Of a stretch of DNA of 64,000 nt, positions 11,981 through 24,480 are shown in pieces. The notes under the pieces were generated by a model. It did not search any database. It had not been told where the DNA came from and saw only the letters and a program-made list of their open reading frames with translations. The translations under genes were made by a program, and so were the position numbers. Source of the stretch: Lineus longissimus. Its lineage: Eukaryota > Nemertea > Pilidiophora > Heteronemertea > Lineidae. The stretch lies in assembly GCF_910592395.1 (NCBI RefSeq), contig NC_088315.1, positions 810,501 through 874,500 on the forward strand. Direction: 5' to 3'. Within the stretch, counting starts at the first letter, position 1. Each line of letters begins with the position of its first letter.

Positions 11981-14900
11981 CTGCAAAGATATAAGATGAA
12001 GAATATTTGAAAACTGTAAACCGGCATGTAATCACAACAAAAACATTTTTATTTGCTGACAATCAAAGGACTTGCACCAACTCACCAGACGCCCAGTGCT
12101 AATTTCAGTAACGTTCCCAGAATACATACAGCAATAGTGAAAGAGAATGATACGCATTATGACACCTATTAAGATGAAACTCACTTTGCAATTAAGAGAA
12201 CACACCCAGTGTGATACAGTGTTATTTGAAATCCTAAACTCATTGCGTAGTGTTTCTGATAATAGACTTTCACTGCGTTGTTCTGTTCAAAATTAATGTT
12301 GCAAAATAGCAGAATGAAAAACAATAGATACAAATGTAAATGAAATGAGACACTTTAAGAGGCTGCGTGGTGGCATGTTCTACGCACCTTTTATCCATGA
12401 TACATTCTCGAAATGTATGTTCTGCTTCTATCATTATTGGATTACACTCGAGTTACTGAGCATCTATTTACCATTTAAAATGTATGATCTTTCCCACCTC
12501 GACAAGCTTGCTGACTATAGTGGGTGACAATTCCTTTTTGTCTTGGCTCAGTTTACTTATTTATGGTTATGGGCAACCCGCGGTTTTTCCAATACGCCTG
12601 TTGAAAACCAATGCATCAATGCGCAATAATGTACAATATTTCGGCATGATGCCGTATTCAATTGCATTTAGCGCTTCCATGAGTCGAATGCTGCAACAGG
12701 GTTAGCAACAGGCGGTACTTTTCACAACTTCGACTAATCCAGCCCAATCGTGAAGAGATGTATTGTCAACACGAGGCGAATTCGCTTGCATCACTAAAAT
12801 ATTGATAAAAAGTAGTAGTCTGATTTCTATCAGTTTGACCCAGACAAAACCCATGCCTTAAGATATAGCCTTGGGCAAAAATGTTCCTGAAGTCCATATA
12901 GATCCGGTGAGGATGGATTCACATCTATGGCAACGCTCTTATACCACTGCGATCAGCAAAAAACAAAATGCCCTTGCGACATGTCACTTAATTCTCACAG
13001 GGCAAAGCAATTAATGTGTGTCATTTCACCTAAATCATCACAAAACCAGGCGATGATATAGTCATCAATGTATCACTATTTCACATATTGATCCAAAACC
13101 AACAAACAACAATTATAATCAGAGAGACAGTATAGTTTTTCATTGGGTCGAGTTTTCAGGGCGTTGCCCGTATTTATTGCTATTATAAAACAAAACAAAG
13201 TGGAAGCAGAGCAAGATTGATGTCCAGGACGCATATCAATACCTTTGTGTTTTATTTATTGTATACGTGTCGATAAAGGTGATTGGATTAAAAGAACATT
13301 AAGGCTGGTGAGATAAATTTGATTTGAAATACAGTCGATGAAACATCTGTGATAGTTTTCCATTTGACTTTCTTTGGGATTGCTGGTTGCTTTCTGAGAT
13401 GACTCTGGATCTCCATCAGGAACAACACGTACTGCATAAGGCAAATGATCATGGCATAATACATGCATTGTTTCATAAGTACATATCGAACCTCTGCCAC
13501 TGAGTTAAAGTGAAGAGTTTTGAAGTATCATCAAGCTGGTACGAAATGGCCTGTTGCCATATATTCAATGACTTCCCTGAAGCATACCAATTCGCCAGAG
13601 TTGAATGAAGAACGGGAGAGTACTTCAGAGTGCTTCACTACATTGCTACAGTACTGACTTAGCGTGGTAATAACATGTTGGCGGTAGACGAATGCACTCA
13701 TTTGATGACAAAAATAACCCAATTGGTCACATATTGTTACGTAGCTTTCACAATATCAAACACAGTGCATTGTCGCCAATTTTGCAGAATAATTGCGTAC
13801 ACACTCCGCTCTCTAATTAACTTTTGCGAATGAATATCGAAGAAAGAGCAGCTATTAAGTGCCGCAACTGCAACCCCAATATTAAAGCGCAAAATGGGAA
13901 CAATGAAAATAACTGAAATTTGAAAAAATATTTCGAGAATCTTCACATTCGACTCCGAAACTAAAATTTACCGCGACGCCTCAAATCTTAACCAAATGCA
14001 CTCTTATTTGATTACTATTTCTTTGTAGACCGTCTAAAAAAAACGCTTGGGGAGTTTAATCTCGTAATGTTTATTTAACATCAATATTTAAATCAAATGT
14101 TGTTTATTTTTGCTATTTACTTTTGAATCGTTGTTTTATGACACGTGCATCATCAACAAAGGAGGAGATTATTTGATTCAAATAGTTTTTCGTAATCAGC
14201 AACTCGAATGTCATGAAATAAACGGCAAGTTGACGTTTTTCATAAATTTAGCTTTACTATTGCATAAATGCAAAAATATCAAAGGTTTTAACGGGGAGTT
14301 ACATGAATGCGAATATATAAGTAGCTTTGGGAAATGAACCAACGTACATTCCATGGATGATTCAGTAATATAACTTATTCAATTAAGGCTCGTTGAGAGC
14401 ACATCGACCAAATGTATGCATTATTTACTTCCGAAATAAACTTCTTTTTCTTCAGCCACATTAAAAAAGGCATTTTATTTTACATCTGAGGTAGGAAAAA
14501 TCGATGATAACTATCGTTATCCTCAAGACATTGATAGTTAATCCTTTATCACGAAGGTTGCATTCCTTTAATGAATTTCACCTCGGTTTGCAACTACTAC
14601 TTATGCGAAACAATGTATATACGGTACAACAGTCTTTCTAGCCATGAACTTTTTTTCTATAGCATTGGACTAGAGGAAAGGACTTTTCCCGTGGGCTCTA
14701 AATTTACATTTGTACTTTCTAATCCCCCGCATGCAAATCATTAGAGGAGAGTAAAATCGCTTTAAAACACCTGTGAGGAAGGTGATATATCCTTGAATCT
14801 ATTGGTGACACATGTGTAATCTGTCATGGTCGATTCGGTCTCCACGGTTGGCCAGACACCAGTATCGTTCGACGACCAACGCCATCGCAAACAGGCACCC

Positions 14901-17900
14901 ATGGCCTGATGGCAAATGACAGCAGCCCGGGGCTGCATGGACGGCTCATATCAGTAACCTGCCTTCTCGTTCTAACGCAAGACTGCAATGTGTCACCACC
15001 AAGTTGCCTGTGTTGGCAATGGCGTACGGTATTGGTATAAAATGAAAGAAAAAATTGCAGGACATGACTTTTACAGCAGCTTCCTCTAAACAAAAACCTG
15101 CAATCGCCACTTGGTAGATAGGCAAAGTCAGGAGAGTCAGGAGGTTATGGCTACCCCTTTGGCAAACTGTGGTGTGAAAAGCTCGGAATATGTCCTGTCC
15201 CGATTTTTTTCACCAAACCATATAAGCTGACACGTTGTGGAGAGAGTTCTCGGAGGAAAACATTACCATACAATTCATCGAAATAGATTTTTAACAATAT
15301 TCCGGATCTAGCCAAAAGGAAAACTTGATCTAGCCAAAAGGTCAATGTTTGTTCTATCTCCCAGGCCCGCGATGCTCCACACTGAACTGCCAAAAGTACT
15401 AAAAGTGATCATATCATGCGGTTTATAAACTTGCAGAAGTTTCACGACAAAAGATAGGAACCCCCAGGGCAAATGTCGATTGCTTGGAAAAAAACAACCA
15501 ACTTTTTAAGACTCGAAGCTATCCAAACGATGTCACTTTGCCAAAGACTTATGGTACAAGACCCCGAGCGCTACTGATTTCCGGAAAGACAGCTAAGCCA
15601 CCAAGAGTTACAAGGCCTACAAAATAGACAGACAAATAAAAATAGCAACCCGGGTCAATATTGTCATAAGGAGAAAGAAAGCTATAGCAAGGTGTACAAA
15701 AGTGCCAGTATTCTTTAAGACTTCGGCCTTGGGGCTTAGATATTTCCAATTGATACTGAATATGTCAACAGGAATCGTATAACTATGAAGAAATCAGAAA
15801 GTTTCATGGGCTCATGATAAAACAGGTGCTACCGTACTAACATCAAGCCAAGAAATACCACTTCATGGTCGTCTAGCCAGAGAGCAGCTCACGAAATGAA
15901 TTATGCAGTTTCAGTAGGTGGAAATACTATAGAACACTACATCAATTTAAAAACTAAAACTTTGCCAAATCCATATAAAAATGCTAATATTAAAGCAATG
16001 TATGTTTCCTTTTGTCAGTTGTCCTACATGGCACATCATCTTCTTTAGCGCTCTCCGACACAGCGACAATAAACACAGCCGCAGGCATGGAAGTCCGAAC
16101 CGGCGCTATCGCATTGTAAGACTACTCTGGAAGAACTGAGAACAATACATGACTATTAATCGAAGCTTTTTTCTGATCCTCATCATATCAGAGCGAATGT
16201 TTCAGCTTAAAGGAACTGTTCAGCACAATAGATGAGACCCAGAAACTGTCTTCGCCGTTTGTCTCTCTGGAGATGAGGCAAATCTACATATCCCGCAACC
16301 AAGCGATGTAACAACGATCAGATAAGGAGATTTGGAGCTGGCAAAACAATAGAAATGGGTGGAATGTGTTTTGCCACTTGCAATACACAAAGTTTCATCT
16401 TAAATGTCACCGATGATTTAGGATTTAGGATGTAGCGATGACATGGAACGATGGTAGTTGCACAATACTGAAAAAATTGGTCGAATATGGACGTTTTCTT
16501 CCTTTACGACGAAGTTCACTATAACCACAGTGTCTCGAAGTTAAGTGCAAATTCGCCATTAATTTAAGTAGACATGTTGCGCAACACCCGAGTTAACATA
16601 GCAATAATAGAAGATTGATTAACCAAAGAAGCTGAACCTGTAACTCTCCTCAACGTGACAATCACAGAGAATGATCATCCTCTTCAAAACATATTAGTCC
16701 CCGTCGTCCCAAACTCCAGTCAAGCAATCTCCAACGCCATATTCATTTTCCACTATGAGTCACTTTATGCATATCGGCTTAACACTAGATTGGTCAGACA
16801 CAGGTTGATAGGGACGAGATGCAAGAAAGGATTTTAATAATTCAAAGCTTAAATGAATCAACCTCGCCTGAAGGCACATTATACGCTATGGTGATTTGTT
16901 TGGTGGTGTGATTTCTCCATTTGGACCAGGGAATGAAAATTGTTGCATTTTTGCCCTTCCGGCATGCACTCAATATAATCTGCCCCCCCCCCCTCGACCA
17001 CCAGCATTTTGCATTTGGATTTTCACTGAAGTTGTTGATATCCAAATACTGCGACAAAACAGACTGAACCTATCAAACATTACAGGCATCTAGACTCTAT
17101 AAAATGTGGTGTCTTAACAGGGACCAACTATCTATTCCTCCACGGGCACAATATGTAAAGGGTCTTATAGCGCATCAGCCAATAGAAGGTAACGTGGATG
17201 AGTCATAGCGCTTTCCTGGCAGCCATTCCCTGTCCGTAGGTAGGTTACGGCTAGTACTAGTCAAATCAAAGGAATAGTATTAAAAAGAAACCATATTTCA
17301 AGTTCTCGTGAATGGGCCTCGTATCATAGCGATGTCTAGTGGACTTTCTCATTCGCGAATACAAGGATGAAACAAAATCGTTTGAAGCGAATGAACCTTA
17401 AAACCTGCAGGGATGATCAACTTGCAAGCCCAACCATTCCACATGTTGTTCAACGCCAGAATGGACAGTTAGTTGAAACTCACACTTAAAAACTACCAAG
17501 CCTTCAGGCTGTCATAACCAGGCATCCTTAGAAACGTCTTTTTTCAGGGTTTAGACGAATGGAAGTAATGTGCGCTCGGATGAAAAAAATGGAACAGCCG
17601 TATAACTAATGGCAGGGATTAGAAAACCATTTGCAGCAGACGCCAGATTTTTGTTAATATGATCTTTCGTTTGAAATAAGAAGGCAGCCAAGCCTAGTGC
17701 TCTGCATGTCCAAGCTCTCAACGCAGAATCATGGGCTCTGGTCGGATGAGGCTCAGAGACAAAACAGTCTTCATCTAGGACCATGCAGGATCATGTACCT
17801 GGGCTTCAAGGTCTACATGAAACCCACTAAACCAGTTGCTTCAAAACTAAGAATTAGCTTCAATTACATTAGATGAATTACACTATTCCTTTGTTCTTAT

Positions 17901-18890
17901 TCTTGTACGGTTGAACAGTACGTTTTGGGGTGCCTTATGCCTTAAAACCAGGTCATTCCCCGATGTACGTAACCGTGAAATGAAAGTTGATATCGGAAAG
18001 ATACATTTACCGTTTAGCAAAATACTACTTCATGCAATGTGCATTGGTTACAATTCAATATGGATTGCATACAGGCGGGTCCGAGGTTTACTCTAACTAT
18101 GGAGCTTGGCGTGCAAATTAGAGTCGGTCCCATCGCGACACTGACAGATTGCAAACTGATTGCCCACTCGGGAGAAGCTACAATCCACCGCATAACCATG
18201 AATATGGATCGTTCGTCATGTAGAGGAATGTTTAAATTTCTAACGGGAATTGCTTCCAATTGTGGAACAGGATTGCTTGATGGACGGGCGCAGTGCTGTT
18301 GGGCTAGCGCGACCGAGCAGGGGGCGGATTGGCTCTTTGGTAATGGACCATCCATTAGAAGAATATTCTGCTATCAGTACCTGGGTGACGCAGTTTAAGT
18401 AGCAAATAGTAAACCTAAACGTGAACATCACAGACACCATGAAGAGAATCATGAATGATGTCCTGTGTATAACAGTCCTCCTAAGTACAACATTGCCCCA
18501 TCTGTTACACATTTGTGGAATCCCTTCCTTTTGCTTCGCTCTCCCTTACAAGACATAAAGGGCAAACGGCAATATCTATTGCTCGTTCATGTAGGATACT
18601 AAACATGCTCTATTTGTCCTTTGTCTGGCCGGTGATGACTTCCACGAAGCACCATGGCTCGTGAGGTCTCGTTTATCATGTACCCAAAAGCCTCTGTAGA
18701 ATGAGTTTCGCACGGTATTCTTTTTGGTATGCCTATTTTATGTTTATCATACATTAGTTGATGTTATTGCACAGGAATATAATATTTCAAGAAACTAGAC
18801 GGTAGTTCTGCAACGTAGGGTATATGAAACTCTACTTCATTAGGAAAAAGCACATTTAGTAATGAGAACAAGTAGAAGTTGTAGTGTTAC
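11981..18890 (-). other. 6.9 kb intron of the GFR-alpha-like gene
   Basis: Bounded on the minus strand by donor GTAACA after the upstream exon and acceptor TTTGCAG before the downstream exon. It contains an 11-base C run at 16983-16993, a doubled GATCTAGCCAAAAGG near 15306-15342, a GC-richer island at 14.82-15.02 kb with several overlapping frames, and frames open on both strands at 18.01-18.40 kb. None of these is convincingly coding. Confidence 0.7.
16983..16993. repeat. Poly-C tract, 11 bases
   Basis: Uninterrupted run of C within the GFR-alpha-like intron. Such tracts are prone to length error in sequencing and assembly. Confidence 0.9.
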
Positions 18891-19025
18891 CTGAGTCCCC
18901 ACATAGCCGTGGCATGTGTATGAGGAGAGAGGAGCACTTGGAGTCCTGGTGGCAGGTCGCATTCGCTTGGAGACAATCGCGGATCTCCTGGGTCTGGCCA
19001 CAGGCACACCACAGCAGCAACGCAC
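18891..19025 (-). CDS. GFR-alpha-like receptor exon, signal-peptide end and first half of GDNF/GAS1 domain
   Basis: Internal exon of 135 bp (45 codons), entered after TCTCGTTCTAG and left before GTAACA, phase 1 at both ends. It begins with a hydrophobic ALLLWCACG followed by QTQE, which reads as the end of a signal peptide and its cleavage region. The methionine must then lie on an upstream exon at higher coordinates. Next come the first four cysteines of a GDNF-receptor domain: RDCLQANATCHQDSKC, SSLLIHMPRLCG. The C-x6-C-x5-C spacing and the LL-containing helix are typical of the family. The final base joins in phase to the exon at 11804-11980 through a glycine codon. The other two minus-strand frames here are open but lack the cysteine pattern. 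Confidence 0.85.
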
Positions 19026-22000
19026 CTAGAACGAGAAGATGGGAGCATGTTAAAGATCAGATGATAGAAGTTCTTACAACAATACTTGCAATGTCCTCGA
19101 TTCACAATGACCGTCCACCAAGTACACCATCACCCAATGACATTGCCAATCCACACTACCACCACACGATGTGATAAAGCACAGTTGCTAGACCAAACCA
19201 ATAAGCGTCATCCCTAATTATAAGAACATGGGGTTTGCTTCCCACAGGCGGATTGTGAAATATATCTCTGGCATTATTTGCCCTGCTGCATCCCTTAGGG
19301 TGATATGCAGGCTGACCATACAAATTAAGACCCGTACTAATACTGAACGACACAGTTTACGATGCCAGGGGTGACACGAATGGGACGGGCTGTCGTATCT
19401 GGTCAAAATGGCATTGAGTCACGTCCCACAAAAGTGACAGTTTAAAAAGGTTTATGGTTTGTGATTAAGTCCATTTAACATATTGTAAAGTGGTACAATT
19501 TATAACAGTCGAGTGCAATGATGTGAACTGCCACCTCTTTTCTAAACTGGCGATAATTGTACTTTGATTAACAGGTGTCCTACACACATTCAGCGTCAGT
19601 CTTGTCCGTTAATCAAAGGAAGGATGATTAAGAAGTGGTTTTGTTATCAAGGCCACAATTCGAACTATTCAAACAAAATGCATGGAACGAAGCTAGGGCA
19701 CAACTATTCAAACCAACATTTGTTTGCTATGTTCTTATTAAATCAGTTTGTTTCAAGATAAACAAACCATACGATCAAAAGCTTTAGCGTAAAAATAAAT
19801 AAAATGTCAACTCAGTCGCGTTTCGGAAAAATACAAGGAATTTAATGTGGGCTCAACTAAACCTTCCAATATTATCAACATTTGTTGAAAACAGTCTCGC
19901 AGTAACCATTCCGCCGATGTCGAAAGAATACTCTTTGAAGAGAGGAACACGCAGAATTTCAAATTTGTGAAATGTTTGATGTTTTGCTCTAATCGGGATG
20001 ACGCATAAATCCTAGATTTGAATTACTGTCTGTATAACAAAGAACAAAAGAGAAGAAATATGTGGCGCTTTTTCCATATTTTAAGTATTTTGAATCGTCA
20101 ATCGTCCAATCACTGCAGAGGTTACCATTTGATTGTAGAAAGGGTGCTTCGAGGTGAAAATAAACGCGAATTCACAAAGCTGATTTGCCAATAGGAGACA
20201 AAATTTCAAATATTGTTGGTTGAAGAAGAAAACAATCGATGGTTGTGAAGGGCGTACACGCGGAATGTTTCTGCTATACTCTTACAGAGGACCTAACATT
20301 TCATAGAAAAATCCAAAGACTAAGTTCGCCTCTTGTACACACACTACATTCACCTCTGGTCACTCTGAACAAGGATGACTACAAAGAGCTTGATATTTTG
20401 CAGGAAAAAATAATCAGAGTTGCTATCTTTTATTAGATCACCACTGCCACCTGAACCATTACAAAGAACGCTCAATCAAAACCATTCCCGTGGACCACTT
20501 TACGACGCCTTTTTTCACTCAGCGAAAAACGACGTCGGTTACAGTGGTATCGTAAAGTTACAACTATAATTGCTCGGGCAACAAGTTAGGCAATAATTTT
20601 GAATGTTAGCCGTTAGACTATGCATTCAAATGGCATGATTAGCAATCAGTGGTGGCTATCTTCATCATTTTCCTCTCAATTCAAAGAGTTATAGGATATG
20701 CCCGGTGTGACAAGACCTGATTTACGCGGCGTGAGTCACAGCAGCGTGATCGTACGTGCAGAAAGAGTAAAAGATGAGATACGTTTCATGTGCGATTTCG
20801 AGATTTCTCTTCTTTAAGCAAGTATCCAGCGCATCATCTGAACCCCACTCACAATATCATCCAAACTTGATATTTGTTCAACTAAGTTAAAGATCATGAG
20901 AGAACTACATACAAATATTTCGTTGCACACCTATCTACGAAAATGTAAAACTCATTCGCAACATCATTCTTTTATTTCTCTTACTTGAGAGCAAGTAACA
21001 CTTTGGTTCAACAAGGACAATCCTGCGATGAATGGGAATGTCGATCCGTGTAGCAAGGTCAACTTTGCATAAACAGCTATTTCGTTCATACAATATAACA
21101 TGTGATTTAGTATATATTTTTCATCATCAAATCAAAATCCTTTCGTACTATATATAGTAATTGGTATCTGTGCGGAGTTACTTTCAAAGGGCATTTCCCA
21201 ATGCCATCAGCCAGGTTGGAGGTCGCAACTTTGCTCTTTAGCACTGCTTCATGTTTGACACGAGAACAACTAAGCAATCAATATCCAGTGTGAAGAGGGG
21301 AAGTTATGGGAGATTGCAGAATATCAATGAATTGACTTGTCATTATTGGCAGCTTATTGCATAAATGAACAGATTACATAGCCGTAGTAAACAAGTCACC
21401 GACTGATTGAGAAAGACATTGGGTATTTTTTATTTGTTCGAAGTGAGATCATACTCGAAGACCTTCGAGGGGTACTTCGAGATTTGATCGAGCACTGAGG
21501 GACAGGTCATGATATCGAACTCCGAGGGTGAGATGTACATTGGGCAGTTCAACATTAATTCGTCCTCACGTTCAGCATGGGTCAGTAAAGAAGATGCTTT
21601 GGAGTATGCTTGAACGTTGTATTTAGTTCTCCTCCCAGGCTAATGTAAGACACTAAAGTGACCAGATACTAAGTGCTACATGCTCCTACTAAGTGGAGTT
21701 AAAGTGAACGACCAAGGTACTTTAGCATATCTCTAATGCGGGTCTGAGTACCTATGAGTTGCATGCTCTCACAAGGGTATCGATGACATGACCACTGCCG
21801 AACCCTATGCCCACCAAGCCCCACTTTACATGGGTGAGAGGTCTTGAGAAGGGGTGCATGATGTGTTAAGTGTGATACAAACACTACAAATCGGACACTA
21901 GAGTCTTAACATGCACCTAATGCGTTAGCATGCAGTTCGAGTTGATTTGGTTGCGCATGAACTAGGAGTACCACTACAATACTAAGAAATGTACCGCAAT

Positions 22001-24276
22001 ACGATAATGATATAATCATTTTGCTCAAGTAAAAGTGGAAAATATCATGCATGCGCAGTCTTTGATGCCGCATCAGATGGCAGGATAATTTCACCTCTTT
22101 TGCTGCTGCTATCATCTTGATGTTAATTTCTCCTCGATAAGATAGCACTTATGCTAAGACTGCTCACATTTGCTATGACGCATTTTATTGTGTGTTTCTG
22201 TACAGAAACCGCATCAGGTATCCAATAGAAAGAGCAGTTCCAATCATCAATAGCTAACTAATTTTTTCAATGAATCGATCATACAGAAATCTGTTTTTTA
22301 TTCGGATGAGGCTAAAAGTTCTTGAGATATGATATGAAAATAAGTGAGCGGCATGTAAATCAGGGATCAGGAGATACACCATAGAGTACTTCAACAGATA
22401 ATAGAGTTTGTTCTGCAATACATTCTTTAGTAACTCTAGGCCCTCTTCTCGCAAATGTGTAATCATGTGTCGACATGCAACAGGATAAAACGAACACGCA
22501 ATGTGCCCCAACCCAGAGATTGCTGACGTACATCCTATGCAGATGAAAAGAAAACATGTACATGTACATTGCTGGTTTATTCACTTCCATAGTTTTAATT
22601 TTTAATAGTCAATATTGATTGCCAACTGTCTTGTCGACTACAATGGGAAAACGGTCTGATCGCCCAAAGGCACGAAGAAGGCTTTTGTCGTTTTTGTAGT
22701 CAGTCGCCAGGGAAATATTGACGCGGATAGCGGCGAGAAAAATATCGACTGTAAACGAAAAGGTTGGATTTCACCATGATTGTTATATTTTGTTGCAACT
22801 AATAAGCCTGTCAGTAACCTCGCCTATCCGACATAATATACGGGATCCTCAATTTCGGTCACCGAAAAAGTCATTTTCATCCGAGCTGCTCTTTTGTGGT
22901 TCTCTCTCCTTGTCATAATTAATTCACGATGCAAATAAAGATCCTTTCTCTAAGATGCCACAGTATCTATCGGATCCTTTCAGGAGACGCTAACTAATAG
23001 AGTTTCCTTTTACTTCCCATAGAACCAGAAGAGGCAGACTTAACCTGATTAGTGAAATGTCATTGTCCAACAAGGGTGTAGGGTGAGACATGTACTGTCA
23101 GGGAGACTAAAGCATGCGATTAGTCAAGCCAGCACTGACCAGTGCAGGCCAAACTCCCGCCATTTAACCAAGTAATGAAGATGTATATCTTGCAAGATTC
23201 GATTTGGGAAGAAATTGTAGCTTATCTTCGGTATGATTGGATGGATCAACAAATTGAATATGACGAGGGTATGAGTCTGTGACGGGCTGGAGGAAGATTC
23301 GACCAGACAATATCAGATTTGACCTTTATGGAGAATTGCATTTTTATCGACAATGCTGTTATTGCTTGTGGCTGACTTTGATTATTCCTTAGACCGAGGT
23401 GATTTCCGCGAATCGGAGACTGTCGTGTACGGAAAAGCGAAAATCATCTTGGGTAGACGACTTATTTTGTTTATGGCATATATGGAGATTTCGCCAAAAA
23501 GGAGAACGATTTCATCAATCAATTGCGCAATCGTACACAGTCCGATTGCTATTTTGCCGTCACAAAGTGACGATTTAATGGAAAGAGACACCGTTCATCG
23601 TTTTGCCGATTCAACTTCTGAAAAAAAGAAACCAATCGACTCAGAGCGAATAATAATCGTGGGTCTTCCTCAATGTTATTTACGTCTTGGATCTGATTAA
23701 CTCCGATTGGGGGTCACGTGAATAATCGTGATTGGAGGCAACGATTTGTAAAGAAATTTGGTTTCTAATTTCATTTCGGATGCATAGGTTTTCCTGGCTA
23801 TTGTTGGGTGGCTTTTTATCATTCAAATTATGACAGTTGCCATCAACGATTAGGAACACAAGAGCTAATCGAAAACTAATATTGAAAGCATCCATGGCAC
23901 GCACACAATTACCCTTGACATCTTCATCAAAAACGACAAAACTTAGTGAGAACCCAATTACAATATTTTGAAGACGACCAGAGATAGAGCACGCGTATTG
24001 ACGATAAATACAGAATAGCTGACTGGAGAATATACATGGCTTTAGATATTGATAGTGATAAGGCATTGAAAGCGTTATCTGTTTGGACCAGGTATCTGTT
24101 TTGCTGGGCTTAACAATGGACGAAATCGCTTTACAAGCTCGCTTAGGTTTAATAAATAGAGCTGCACTTGATTACCGACCGATCTATTAATGTTCGTGTC
24201 TCTGGACTAAATTGCAATTCTCCATGGAAGGTTTCCATACTTAACTCGCAACTGGTGCTCCGCCACAGATACACCG
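19026..24276. other. Non-coding stretch, no gene recognised
   Basis: Probably intron 1 of the GFR-alpha-like gene at least in its left part. The missing signal-peptide exon could be here or further right. Frames of up to 128 codons occur (minus 23680-24066, plus 23353-23700). They lack recognisable domains and convincing splice borders and are no longer than expected by chance in this window. An E-box palindrome TCACGTGA lies at 23714-23721. Confidence 0.4.
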
Positions 24277-24417
24277 CTACAACAGTAACAACATCTCCAA
24301 GGAGCTTGCTCTTTGTCGTATATCTGAAATGATTTCCTGAATGGGGTAGATGACGGATGCGACGAGATGCGCTGGGCGGCAATTGAATGGAATATTTTCC
24401 TCGGACACCGCCGCCAT
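24277..24417 (-). CDS. Candidate first coding exon or small ORF, unknown protein
   Basis: Not a recognised gene. The ATG sits in a strong initiation context (AAACATGGCGG: A at -3, G at +4) that is also a YY1-type motif, common at start sites of housekeeping genes. The frame gives 46 residues, beginning MAAVSEENIPF and running through YPIQEIISDIRQR to a leucine-rich end before TAG. The helix-forming middle looks protein-like and third positions are G/C-richer than the surroundings. No good GT donor precedes the stop. A non-canonical GC donor (AAAGA|GCAAGC) is possible, otherwise it is a micro-ORF. A competing frame starts 10 bases upstream at ATGAACAAAC and runs 92 codons. The promoter-like sequence directly upstream is the main support. 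Confidence 0.35.
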   Translation of the reverse strand: MAAVSEENIPFNCRPAHLVASVIYPIQEIISDIRQRASSLEMLLLL

Positions 24418-24480
24418 GTTTGTTCATTTCCGGTCTTTAAGTGGAGATCTTGTGATTCCGGTATTCTCGGTCACGTGATG
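24418..24480 (-). promoter_or_regulatory. Likely TATA-less promoter with E-box and two ETS sites
   Basis: Directly upstream of the minus-strand ATG at 24417 lie two ACCGGAA-type ETS motifs (TTCCGG on plus at 24428-24433 and 24456-24461) and a palindromic E-box TCACGTGA at 24471-24478, recognised by USF/MITF-class factors. A YY1-like motif overlaps the ATG. The spacing is compact, the sequence is G+C-richer than its flanks, and no TATA box is evident. Such promoters are often bidirectional. Overlapping plus-strand frames begin just beyond it, but none is convincing as a gene. Confidence 0.45.

Noticed and set aside
14824-15093. GC-rich island with several overlapping minus frames, considered as an extra GFR-alpha exon
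   Set aside because: Cysteine spacing does not match a GDNF domain, splice borders are weak, and all three frames are partly open.
18014-18398. Frames open on both strands; the minus product contains IVASPEW, reminiscent of spondin-type motifs
   Set aside because: Similarity does not extend beyond a few residues and the expected following motifs are absent.
23680-24066. 128-codon minus-strand frame, the longest in the window
   Set aside because: No recognisable domain, low third-position G/C and no convincing splice borders. Several frames of 107-128 codons occur on both strands, consistent with chance.
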